Shown here one piece after another: positions 7,962-16,435 of a stretch of 64,000 nucleotides of DNA. The stretch lies in the NCBI GenBank assembly GCA_017471765.1, contig JAFURT010000015.1:59269-123268 (forward strand), read 5' to 3'. The stretch is from Clostridia bacterium (GTDB lineage: Bacteria > Bacillota > Clostridia > Oscillospirales > Acutalibacteraceae). A model generated the notes under the pieces. The model saw only the letters and a program-made list of their open reading frames with translations, searched no databases and was not told the origin of the DNA. Position 1 is the stretch's first letter; every line of letters begins with the position of its first letter. The position numbers were made by a program, and so were the translations under genes.

Positions 7962-10900
7962 TTAGCCGATGTAGCAGCAGGCAAACATCCAGGCCAGCTC
8001 TTTGTTCAGGTTCTTGTACCCACTTAGGAGGGCGTTTTCGGAGCCATCCCACCAGCCGGCATATTCGCCATATTCCTTAACGATGTACATTAAGTCTTTG
8101 GTGACCGGGTATACACCGGTTTTGCTGTCCATTTTGGCTACATACTCAGCCATCCGGCTGGTGTAGTCCTCTTTCTTGACAAACTCACCCTTGGAATCGT
8201 AGAAATACTTTTTGACACCGGTGGATTCCAGCATCTTCTGGAAGGACAGGTCGGGGGCATCCTCGCCCAGCCGCATCAGCAGAATGGGGCCGGTCTTGGT
8301 GCCGATATGATAGAAGCCGTCGCTGTCGTTATATACCAGCTTGTAGGTGCTGGAGGAGGCGGTGATGTCCACATTCACCAGCTTTTTCCCGGAGGGGAGC
8401 TTCAAAGTGTATTTCTTCGGCGTGCCATCCTTCATCCAGTCAGAGGACCAGGGTAGGTCCTCAATCGTGGGGATGTAATCGCCCACACGGGTGATGGTGA
8501 GAATACAGCCCTCGGAGCCGGTGATGGCCAGGACATAGCCGCCGCCCAGATTTCCTTCGGAAACATTCAGGTCAAAGCCGTTCTGTGCTTTGGTCAAGGA
8601 GGCAGTCAGGTCATTTTCAGCAAAGTGGACGCTGTTGCCCCAATAGCTGAGGACAGCAGAGCTGTGGGAGGTGGAAACTCTGTACAGACCGGACTTTTCC
8701 GGTGTGAATATAAAGTAATTGGGTGCCCCCTTGACCAGTTCCACATAGACGGAGCCCATGGAAACAGGGTACAGATTACCTTTATAGAAATCCTCTGAGG
8801 CCACATTCAGTTTGTCGGCTACCACCATCTTCAGCGTGGTTGCAGAGCTGGTGAGAACAGCCGCATTCTTATCGTAATACCGGGTGGTGCCCTTAAAGTT
8901 CAAGGTGACGGTGTAGTTACCGGCGGGGAGCTCCGCTGTAGCGGTGCCGCTACTGTTGACCGGCTTCATATCCTTTTGACTACCGTTCTGCAGGAACAGC
9001 ACGACCACATCGGTCAGTGCCTTGCCGCTGGCATCCACCACGGAAACCGTGTAGGTCTTTTTGGTGCCGCTGTTGCCGGAGGAGCCTTTTTTCAGGGTAA
9101 CGGTGGCGTTGGGCTTGTCGGCGGTCACCTGCACGGAGGCAGGGGTCTCATACCCGCTGGGGGGAGAGACATACACGGGATAGGTGTCGCTGACCAGCTT
9201 GAGGGTCACCTTACCATCCTTGCCGGTGATGCCGAACTGGCCGCCGACGGCGACTGTCGCACCGGAAACCGCCTTGCCCGCCTCGTCCTTGACGGTGACG
9301 GTGTAGCTTATCTGCGCCGTGGACTTTTTGGCCACGGTCAGAGTGCCGGATGTCTTGTCGGCGGTCAGATTCAAGGTGGTGGTGGAAGCGGTATAGCCGG
9401 TGGGCACCGACAGAGTGAAGGTATAGTTGCCTTTGGCCAGGTTAAAGCTGGCCACGCCGTTCTTGTCGGTGTTCACCTGCGTGGTCTTCCCATTGGCGGT
9501 GACGCTGACATACGCCCCGGCGACGGCTTTGCCTGCCGTATCCTTAACGGTGACGGAGTAGGCGGTCATGTTGGCGTTGCCGCCGCCGATATTGCCTACA
9601 TCTCCGGCCACAAAGGCGGCCTTCAGTTTGAATTCTGCGGCAGGGTAGGCGTTGTTGTCGTCCGGTAGAGTGGCAACGATCACCTGCACGGTGTTGCCCG
9701 CCTTCATCTTGACGCTGACGCAGGGGTTGCCGGCGGCATCCTTGCTGCCGTCAGCATCCAGCGTCATCTGGGCGTAGGTGTCCAGATTATACAGCGTCAT
9801 GCCATAGCCCACGCCGGCGGTACCGCTGAGATAACTCAAGGTCAGCGTGCCGTCCTTGGTGGCCTTGTAGGTGTAGTACACACCCTGGTCGTTGCCGGCG
9901 GCTATTTTGGCGGTGAAATCGCCCAGCTCCAGGGTGTAAGGATCACCCAGCGTCCCCTTGTCAAAGGTGAAGTTTACCGTGAACTTCTGCTTCTCATTGC
10001 TGGTGTTACCAATGGTGATAACTACCGGGACAGAGGGGCCGTCGGTCACCACCTTAAAGGTGATTTTGCCGTTCTCCGGCTGGTAGGTTTTGCCTTCATA
10101 CTCTACTTGAGCATGGGGGCTGGCCAGTTCTAAATTCATGCCGGAGACCTTGTAGACATTGCACTTGACGGATTTTCCCGGCTCCACCTCCACATCAAAG
10201 GTGGTAACGCCGCCAAATTCCAGCGCTTCGCCGGCCGCACCCCCGGCCACCTTGTCAATGTCGTCTACGACGGTCTGGGAGTAGTTGTCGCTGGTGTAGG
10301 TGGCGAAAATATCCTCAAAGGCTTTGGCAGTATCGATGCTGCCGCTGTGGACAAGGCCGATGACACCGTAGCGGTCAATGACCACGGTGGTGGGGTAGCC
10401 GTAGATGCCGAAGGCGCTTTCCCAAACGGCATCCACTACCGCCATGGGGAGGGTGAGATTCAAATCCTTCTTGAATTTAGCTACAGCAGCGTTGTCCTTG
10501 TCTACTGGGTTGAGTGCCAGCACCTCAAGGGTGTCGCTGTATTTGGCATAGGCCTCCTGCAGGAAGGGAAATTCCGCCTTGCAGGGGCCGCAGTTGGTGT
10601 ACCAGAAATTCAGCACGACCGCCTTCTTGGTTTTCAGCAGTTCGGAGAGGGTGTGGGTCTTGCCGTCGGTGTCGGTGACGGTGAAATCGAACATTACATC
10701 CCCCAGCTCCATCTTCTCCTTGGACAGATCCACATCGGTGCGCAGGGCTATTTCCAACACGATATCCGTCTGGGTACCGGCAAGAGGATAGGCTTCTGCA
10801 ACCTTGTATCCGGCGGGGACACCGTCCAGCACAGCGACATAGCCGTCGCCGGCGGCAACGGAGAACACGGCCTTACCCTCCGCATCCGTTTTGGCAAAGG

Positions 10901-11096
10901 ATAGCATATCCGCCTTGGAAGCGTCGGCGTAGAGATACACGCCGATATCCGCCATGGCGGTACCGGCTATCGTCTTTACCGTCACGGTATAGTCGGTCAT
11001 TTCGCCCTTATTCTTACAGGCGGTGAGCAACAGGGCCTGGCAGAGCAGTAACAGAGCTAAAGCTGCTGTCAATATGCGCTTCAGGTTTTTTGTCAT
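7962..11096 (-). CDS. Large TlpA-containing lipoprotein with multiple Cna-B-like repeats
   Basis: 1044 residues; ATG at 11096 is preferred because AGGGAG lies 8 nt upstream, whereas the GTG at 11105 overlaps that site. Lipobox LLTAC follows a hydrophobic signal. Order: Cna-B-like domain (about 35-110), TlpA/ResA thioredoxin domain with active site NCGPCK near residue 169 and the cis-Pro loop GYPTT, a bacterial pre-peptidase-like beta region, then three or four Cna-B-like repeats (YSVTVKDTAGKAVAGAYVSV and relatives), a second beta region and a C-terminal domain (YNDSDGFYHIGTKTGP to the end, WMFACCYIG) shared with the next two proteins. Probably an exported disulfide reductase or isomerase on a long stalk. 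Third gene of an operon with the 11124 and 12401 genes (26-27 bp gaps). Confidence 0.88.
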   Translation of the reverse strand: MTKNLKRILTAALALLLLCQALLLTACKNKGEMTDYTVTVKTIAGTAMADIGVYLYADASKADMLSFAKTDAEGKAVFSVAAGDGYVAVLDGVPAGYKVAEAYPLAGTQTDIVLEIALRTDVDLSKEKMELGDVMFDFTVTDTDGKTHTLSELLKTKKAVVLNFWYTNCGPCKAEFPFLQEAYAKYSDTLEVLALNPVDKDNAAVAKFKKDLNLTLPMAVVDAVWESAFGIYGYPTTVVIDRYGVIGLVHSGSIDTAKAFEDIFATYTSDNYSQTVVDDIDKVAGGAAGEALEFGGVTTFDVEVEPGKSVKCNVYKVSGMNLELASPHAQVEYEGKTYQPENGKITFKVVTDGPSVPVVITIGNTSNEKQKFTVNFTFDKGTLGDPYTLELGDFTAKIAAGNDQGVYYTYKATKDGTLTLSYLSGTAGVGYGMTLYNLDTYAQMTLDADGSKDAAGNPCVSVKMKAGNTVQVIVATLPDDNNAYPAAEFKLKAAFVAGDVGNIGGGNANMTAYSVTVKDTAGKAVAGAYVSVTANGKTTQVNTDKNGVASFNLAKGNYTFTLSVPTGYTASTTTLNLTADKTSGTLTVAKKSTAQISYTVTVKDEAGKAVSGATVAVGGQFGITGKDGKVTLKLVSDTYPVYVSPPSGYETPASVQVTADKPNATVTLKKGSSGNSGTKKTYTVSVVDASGKALTDVVVLFLQNGSQKDMKPVNSSGTATAELPAGNYTVTLNFKGTTRYYDKNAAVLTSSATTLKMVVADKLNVASEDFYKGNLYPVSMGSVYVELVKGAPNYFIFTPEKSGLYRVSTSHSSAVLSYWGNSVHFAENDLTASLTKAQNGFDLNVSEGNLGGGYVLAITGSEGCILTITRVGDYIPTIEDLPWSSDWMKDGTPKKYTLKLPSGKKLVNVDITASSSTYKLVYNDSDGFYHIGTKTGPILLMRLGEDAPDLSFQKMLESTGVKKYFYDSKGEFVKKEDYTSRMAEYVAKMDSKTGVYPVTKDLMYIVKEYGEYAGWWDGSENALLSGYKNLNKELAWMFACCYIG

Positions 11097-11123
11097 CGTC
11101 TTCACTCCCTAAATATAGTGATA

Positions 11124-12374
11124 TCAGCCCTCGATATAGCAACAGATATCCAGCCAGGCAAGCTCTGCATTGATGCCGGGCACGTCGTTGCCGTCTGCAT
11201 CCTTGAACAGATAGCCATTGGAGCCCTTTTCCCACCAGCCCTGATGGTCGCCGTTCTGTTGCAGGATGTATTTCAGATCCTCCGTGAGGGGATAGACACC
11301 GGCTTCCTCATCCATGCACTCGATATACTGTAGCAAACAGGTGCCATAGTTTTCCTTTTTCTCAAAGTTTTCCTTGGTCAAGGTGTCGCCCTCGTAGAAA
11401 TATTTGACAACGCCTGTTTTATCCAAGATGGTCTTGTAATCAGTAATGTATTGCCCCTTTTCGCCCAGATACATTAGTACCAGGGGGCCGTCGGCGGTGT
11501 TCAGATGGTAGAAGCCATCCTTGTCGTTCAGTACCAGCTTGTAGGCGTCGGTGGCGGCGGTCACATCGAACTTGGCCAGCTTGGCCCCGGCCGGCAGGGT
11601 GTAGGCCTTGGGGGCAGTCTTAGCCGTATAGACGGACCACGGCTCATCGGCAATCGACCACGCCGGGTCACCGATGCGCTGGACACGCAGGATACAATTG
11701 GTGGTATTGGCATCCGCATCCACGCCGATAACCAGCACTGTGGTACCGGAGGCATCAGCGCCACCGATCATGCCGGCGTTGACCGAAACAGTGAAGGCGT
11801 TATCCTTCACCTCGGCAACAGATGCTTCCTGCACATAATGGGGAGCGCCATAATAGCCAATGGTGGTGCCAGCTTCCTTGACAGAAAATTCATAGGTGCC
11901 GGCAGTAGTGGGGGTAAACAGAAAATAGTTACGCTCACCCGGCTTTAGCGTTACAAAAGTGCCGCCGGTGGCGACATTGTACGCCTTGTGCTCCTTGGAC
12001 TGTGCAAACAGCGTTTGCCCTTCGCCGGCGACGGCATGGGATAGAACAACATCCAGTTCCATCTTGTCGGCAGAGAGGGTGAGACCCTCTTTTTCGTAGT
12101 AATAGTCGGCGGCATCCCCGGTGAACATCAGTTCAACGTCGTAGTTGCCCTTGTCTAATTCTTTGGTGGCCACGCCGGTTTCGTCTATCGGTTGCATAGC
12201 CACCTGGGCACCGTTTTGCTTGAAGCAGACGATGACGCCGGTGGTGTAGGGGTTGCCCATGGCATCCACCACACGAACCTTGTAGGCCGGAGCAGAGCAA
12301 CCAACCAGACCCAGCACGCCGCACAGCAGTGCGGCGGCCAGCAACAGGGAACTAAGCTTCTTCATGATTTTCAT
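11124..12374 (-). CDS. Lipoprotein paralogue lacking the thioredoxin domain
   Basis: 416 residues; ATG at 12374 follows AAGGAG. Lipobox LVGC after the signal peptide. A single Cna-B-like domain (VRVVDAMGNPYTTGVIVCF) is followed by a pre-peptidase-like beta region (GERNYFLFTPTTAGTYEFSV) and by the same C-terminal domain as its neighbours (LNDKDGFYHLNTADGPLVLM ... AGVYPLTEDL ... ELAWLDICCYIEG). It therefore looks like the C-terminal half of the 7962 product, minus TlpA. Middle gene of the operon. Function unknown; a binding or scaffold role next to two thiol-redox lipoproteins is inference. Confidence 0.85.
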   Translation of the reverse strand: MKIMKKLSSLLLAAALLCGVLGLVGCSAPAYKVRVVDAMGNPYTTGVIVCFKQNGAQVAMQPIDETGVATKELDKGNYDVELMFTGDAADYYYEKEGLTLSADKMELDVVLSHAVAGEGQTLFAQSKEHKAYNVATGGTFVTLKPGERNYFLFTPTTAGTYEFSVKEAGTTIGYYGAPHYVQEASVAEVKDNAFTVSVNAGMIGGADASGTTVLVIGVDADANTTNCILRVQRIGDPAWSIADEPWSVYTAKTAPKAYTLPAGAKLAKFDVTAATDAYKLVLNDKDGFYHLNTADGPLVLMYLGEKGQYITDYKTILDKTGVVKYFYEGDTLTKENFEKKENYGTCLLQYIECMDEEAGVYPLTEDLKYILQQNGDHQGWWEKGSNGYLFKDADGNDVPGINAELAWLDICCYIEG

Positions 12375-12400
12375 TGTTATTCTCCTTTTTCTCTAAAGGA

Positions 12401-15199
12401 TCAGCCCATCTTATCGTAGTAGTAGCAGACCTTTAGCCAGGAGTAATCCACTCCCTCGAAGGTGTACTTATCCATCAACAGCTGGAGCATTTCTGCCAGT
12501 CGCTTATCCACCGGCACACAACCGGCACGCTCGGCAGGGGAGTTCTGAATTTTGGCAACGTAGGCTTGCATTTCTTTAGTCAAGTCCGGGCCATCGCCAT
12601 GGTAGCGGCCCTCGTATACGTCCTCCAGTTGATATTCCTCAGCATAGGCGTCATAGTCCTCGCCCCACAGAGACTGCAGATACTCGTCGGCCTTGTTAAC
12701 ATCGTTGTTGTATTTCTCCATGATGGAGACGATGTACTGATCGTTTTCCGTCTTGCTAAAGTCGAAGCCACCCTTATCGATCATACCGGTAACCTTAACG
12801 GTCTTGCCGTTGCTGTCTTTAGTGGTGACGGTGCTGATGGGGGTGTCAAACACGGTGGTCAGACCGGTGAAGTCAGCGTAGATGAGGCTGCCCTTTTTGC
12901 CACCGCCCAGGTCATGGTAATAGTAGCCGTCAGATCCCAGCACCACGTTGATACCGCCGCTGATGGTGTAGTACATGGCGCTACCGGTGGAATCGGAATC
13001 ATAGGTGAAATAGCCAGGAGAGCACAGACGGAACAAGCTATAGGAGGCGCCCATATACTCGATGTCGTAGTAGATGGAGCCAACCTCGTAGATGTCCCAG
13101 AAGGCAATGTCGATGTAGTACTTCTTGCCAGCCTCCATGTAGAACACCATGGAGCAGTTGATCTCATCGTTGTACATTCTCTCGTCCGCTTCGTAGACCA
13201 GCAGCTCCTTCTTGTTCTCGTCGAAGATCCAGGCATCTACGCCATGCTGGGATTCGCAGCGGGAGGTGATGCGATACACGCCGGACTTGGAGGGGATGAA
13301 CTCTGCCATCAGGCCGCGGGGCATGATGGCCCGGTTGTAGTAGAAATAGTTGGTGGAAACGTTTTTACCCAGCTTTGCCGTGTAGGCGGAGAAGGGAGCC
13401 AGACCCTTGATAGGATCCTCCAGCTGCTTGTTACCGGGGCCGTAGGCCTGATAGTACTTACAGATCTTCAGCCACTCGTTTTCACCCTCGCCGAAGCCGG
13501 CCTGGTCGGCAACGATCTTCAGCAGCTCGGCCAGCTCCTTGTTCACGGTGCAGTAACCGTTCATGGCAGAGTTGGAGGCGTAGGAGCAATAGCTCACCAA
13601 ACCGGCCTCGTAGATGTTTTTGCCGTCATGCTTAACATTCCCCTCGTACGTGAGGTCAAAAATGCTCTTAGACTCGTTGAACTGGCTGGGGGTCATCAGG
13701 TTGGCCAGCAGCAGAGGGCCGGTTTTGCTACCAACATGGTAGTAGCCATCGCTTTCGTTGTAGACAATGGTAGCGTATGTATAGCTTTTGCCGTCAGCGG
13801 AGGGGATAGCCGCCTCACGGGGCAGGTAAGTGTCGGCATCGATCTTGCTCTTGTCTACCACACGCATATTGCGGATATAGGCGGTGTCCTCGCCCTCGTT
13901 GCCGTCACCGTCCTTCAGATAGCACAGGGCCACCTCGTAGGTGCCGTCTTTCTCGGCCACCCAGGGATAGCAGGATTCCCAGGTGGGCTTTTCATCCACA
14001 CCGGAGATCTGGAATACATCCTGGTCATCCACAATGACATACAGAATATCGCATCCCTTTTCGGAAGAAACCAGATAATCGAATCCCACAGCCTGCCCGG
14101 CTTTGAGCGTGACATCGGCATACAGGATAGCAAAGGAATTTTCAATCTGCTGGTTGGAGGCTTTCAGGCAGGGCTTGCCGTCTTTTTCAGCGGCGATAAA
14201 GGGCCATGCCATCTCGGCATCCTTGCCGTCCTCGGGACGGTAGGTCACCTTGATGTCGCCGTTGTTGAGGATCTTGCTGATATTCTCGCTGGTATCCATC
14301 TTGTGGGTGGGCTTGATAGCGGTAACCAGCTCGCCAACGCCCTCTTTGCACAGCTTCTGCTTATAATCCTTAGCGGTGAAATGCTCAAACATGCTGGTGA
14401 AAGGACGCAGGCTGGTGATGGCACCCGCCTCCACCAGGCAGATGACACCGTAGCGGTCGATGACCACCGAGGTGGGGTAGCCGGAAATGTTAAAGGTAGT
14501 GGACCAGGAGGACGGACAGGCCGCCATGGGGAAGGACAGGTTCTGCTGCGCCTGGAAGGTCTTGACATCGTTCTCGTTGTCCATCGGGTCGAGGGCGATG
14601 ATGGCTACATCGTCCTTGAACTGCTTATAGGCCTCGTCCATGATGGGAAACTCGGTCAGACACCAGGAACAGGTGGTGTACCAGAAGTTGAGCAGCACCA
14701 TTTTCTTGGTCTTGAGCACCTCGGAGAGAGTGAACTTCTCGCCGGTAGCGGTGGTGACGGTGAAGTCATACATCACATCCCCCAGTCCCATGGTGGCGGC
14801 GGACAGATTCTCGTCCTTGATGAGGGAAGAGGTCAGGGTGATGTTGGCGGTGGTGCCGTTGAAGGCATAGGATTTCTCCACTGCATAGCCCTTGGGCACA
14901 CCGGACAGGGTGATGGCGTACTTCTTGCTGTCCGGTAGCTGGAAGCTGACCTTACCGTTTTCGTCGGTCTCGCCGTACTGCTTCATATCCTTGAGGGATT
15001 TGTCAGCGTAGACATACACGGCGATGCCGGACAGGGCCATGCCGCCCTGGGTCTTGACGGTGACGGTGTAGCCGCCGTCGTCTCCGCCGACGGTACTGCT
15101 GTTGCCGCTCTGGTTGTCGCAACCAGCCATGGTCAAGGCCATGGTGAACAGCAGGGTGAGCGCACACAGCGCTGCCAGTAGTCGTTTCTTCATGTTCAT
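12401..15199 (-). CDS. Large TlpA-containing lipoprotein, first gene of operon
   Basis: 932 residues from ATG 15199; an in-frame ATG at 15193 (MKKRLL) is equally well spaced from GAGG and may be the real start. Lipobox MAGC, Cna-B-like domain (YTVTVKTQGGMALSGIAVYV), then a TlpA-like thioredoxin domain with active site TTCSWCL near residue 176 and GYPTS loop. The rest is beta-rich and contains two copies of the C-terminal domain shared with its neighbours: one from YNESDGYYHVGSKTGPLLL to WLKICKYY and one ending WLKVCYYYDKMG. The CSWC site differs from CGPC in the 7962 paralogue, so the two thioredoxins may differ in redox potential (inference). Confidence 0.88.
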   Translation of the reverse strand: MNMKKRLLAALCALTLLFTMALTMAGCDNQSGNSSTVGGDDGGYTVTVKTQGGMALSGIAVYVYADKSLKDMKQYGETDENGKVSFQLPDSKKYAITLSGVPKGYAVEKSYAFNGTTANITLTSSLIKDENLSAATMGLGDVMYDFTVTTATGEKFTLSEVLKTKKMVLLNFWYTTCSWCLTEFPIMDEAYKQFKDDVAIIALDPMDNENDVKTFQAQQNLSFPMAACPSSWSTTFNISGYPTSVVIDRYGVICLVEAGAITSLRPFTSMFEHFTAKDYKQKLCKEGVGELVTAIKPTHKMDTSENISKILNNGDIKVTYRPEDGKDAEMAWPFIAAEKDGKPCLKASNQQIENSFAILYADVTLKAGQAVGFDYLVSSEKGCDILYVIVDDQDVFQISGVDEKPTWESCYPWVAEKDGTYEVALCYLKDGDGNEGEDTAYIRNMRVVDKSKIDADTYLPREAAIPSADGKSYTYATIVYNESDGYYHVGSKTGPLLLANLMTPSQFNESKSIFDLTYEGNVKHDGKNIYEAGLVSYCSYASNSAMNGYCTVNKELAELLKIVADQAGFGEGENEWLKICKYYQAYGPGNKQLEDPIKGLAPFSAYTAKLGKNVSTNYFYYNRAIMPRGLMAEFIPSKSGVYRITSRCESQHGVDAWIFDENKKELLVYEADERMYNDEINCSMVFYMEAGKKYYIDIAFWDIYEVGSIYYDIEYMGASYSLFRLCSPGYFTYDSDSTGSAMYYTISGGINVVLGSDGYYYHDLGGGKKGSLIYADFTGLTTVFDTPISTVTTKDSNGKTVKVTGMIDKGGFDFSKTENDQYIVSIMEKYNNDVNKADEYLQSLWGEDYDAYAEEYQLEDVYEGRYHGDGPDLTKEMQAYVAKIQNSPAERAGCVPVDKRLAEMLQLLMDKYTFEGVDYSWLKVCYYYDKMG

Positions 15200-15303
15200 A
15201 CCTCGTTTCTCCTATCTGCAACACCCGTTGCCGGGTGAATTTTGACTCCTGCGCCTGATGCAGGGGCACGGATGCTTGAGCAGGGCCCATTTCTCCGCAT
15301 ACC
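15200..15303 (-). other. Structured 5' leader of the lipoprotein operon
   Basis: About 100 nt between the predicted start of transcription and the ATG can form two hairpins on the minus strand (CCTGCATCAGGCGCAGG and CACCCGGCAACGGGTG) just ahead of the ribosome binding site. I do not recognise a riboswitch class. The remaining part of the 15200-15567 gap holds the two divergent promoters and otherwise AT-rich sequence without a gene. Confidence 0.4.
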
Positions 15304-15308
15304 AATAC

Positions 15309-15337
15309 AGTATATCATATAAAAAAGAAAACGGCAA
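15309..15337 (-). promoter_or_regulatory. Sigma-A promoter of the lipoprotein operon
   Basis: Minus strand TTGCCG (15332-15337), 17-bp spacer, TATACT (15309-15314). Confidence 0.72.
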
Positions 15338-15505
15338 TAGATTTTGCAAAAATCGCCTGAGATAATTGCATTATTTTTTGAAATAGGCGAAAAACCAAGG
15401 CAATACGCCTCAAATCTGCACAACGCATCTATAAAATGTTCATTTTTGTGAGCCGGGAGGCTGTGTTTGCGGTAAGGGAGTTTGGTATACCGGCAGATAA
15501 ATCCA

Positions 15506-15534
15506 TTGACTTTGCCGGGGGATAGTGTTACTAT
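15506..15534 (+). promoter_or_regulatory. Sigma-A promoter of the PHP phosphatase gene
   Basis: TTGACT (15506-15511), 17-bp spacer, TACTAT (15529-15534), about 27 bp upstream of the predicted ribosome binding site. Confidence 0.75.
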
Positions 15535-15567
15535 TAGGGGCGAAAATCCCGGGAAGGAGTTATTGCC

Positions 15568-16335
15568 ATGCTTGCAAACTATCACACCCATACAGCTCGT
15601 TGCCACCACGCTACCGGCACAGAGGAGGAATATGTCCGCAGTGCTATCCGGGCGGGATTGCAGGTTTTGGGCTTTTCCGACCACTCGCCGTATTTCTTCC
15701 CCGACGGGTATTATTCCCCGTTCCGGATGCGTGCCTGTGAGTTGCCGGATTATGTGAACACCGTCCGAGGTTTGCGGGATGCCTACCGGGGGCAGATTGA
15801 CATCCACGTGGGGCTGGAGGTAGAGTACTATCCCGCCCTGTTTCCCAGACTGCTGGATTTTCTGCGCGCATATGAGATAGAGTACCTCCTGCTGGGCCAG
15901 CATTTCCCCGGCGAGGAGATCAATATGTGGGGCAGTGGTGCCCGGACCGAGGAGGAGAGCCGTCTGCGGCAGTATTGCCACTCGGTGATGGAGGCATACC
16001 AGACCGGCCTGTTCACTTACCATGCACACCCGGATATGATGTATTTTGTGGGTGACGACAAGGTGTACACCAAGTATATGAGACAGTTGTGCCGGGAGGC
16101 AAAAGCCTGCGGCATACCGCTGGAAATCAATCTGTTGGGTGTGCGGGACAACCGGCACTACCCGACCCGCCGCTTCTGGGAAATTGCCGCCGAGGAGGGA
16201 TGCCCGGTAGTATTAGGCTACGATGCTCATGAGCCGGAGGCCTTTGCCAATACCAAACAGGTGGCGGCGGCGAAGGCGCTGGTAGGTGAGTTGGGGCTGG
16301 CTCTGCTGGAAACGGTACCACTGCGAAAAATTTAA
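15568..16335 (+). CDS. PHP-family phosphatase, histidinol-phosphatase type
   Basis: 255 residues, the usual size for the HisK/HisJ PHP family. The ATG at 15568 follows GAAGGAG. PHP metal ligands are visible: NYHTHTARC at the start, FSDHSPY near 40, GLEVEYYP near 87, HAHPD near 155 and a late GYDAHEP. Family members dephosphorylate L-histidinol phosphate, the penultimate step of histidine synthesis, but related PHP proteins have other phosphoester substrates. No his genes are adjacent, so histidinol phosphate is likely but not proven. Confidence 0.85.
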   Translation: MLANYHTHTARCHHATGTEEEYVRSAIRAGLQVLGFSDHSPYFFPDGYYSPFRMRACELPDYVNTVRGLRDAYRGQIDIHVGLEVEYYPALFPRLLDFLRAYEIEYLLLGQHFPGEEINMWGSGARTEEESRLRQYCHSVMEAYQTGLFTYHAHPDMMYFVGDDKVYTKYMRQLCREAKACGIPLEINLLGVRDNRHYPTRRFWEIAAEEGCPVVLGYDAHEPEAFANTKQVAAAKALVGELGLALLETVPLRKI

Positions 16336-16344
16336 CCTGAATTT

Positions 16345-16435
16345 AACAAAAATCCCCCTTTGCATTTAACATCTTTTTGCTAACATAAAAAGCGTTGAGC
16401 CAAAAAGACTAAGTGCAAAAGAGGGGATTTTTGTT
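16345..16435 (+). promoter_or_regulatory. Long inverted repeat that would sequester the ribosome binding site of the Na/Pi cotransporter
   Basis: The arm 16345-16364 (AACAAAAATCCCC then CTTTGCA) pairs with 16414-16435 (TGCAAAAG then GGGGATTTTTGTT). The right arm contains the GAGGGG ribosome binding site and abuts the ATG at 16436. The 49-nt loop is AT-rich. It could regulate translation, or stop transcription arriving from the upstream phosphatase gene. Confidence 0.6.

Noticed and set aside
12566-14938. 790-codon plus-strand open frame opposite the 12401 lipoprotein
   Set aside because: Shadow of a GC-rich gene; no ribosome binding site and no recognisable motif.
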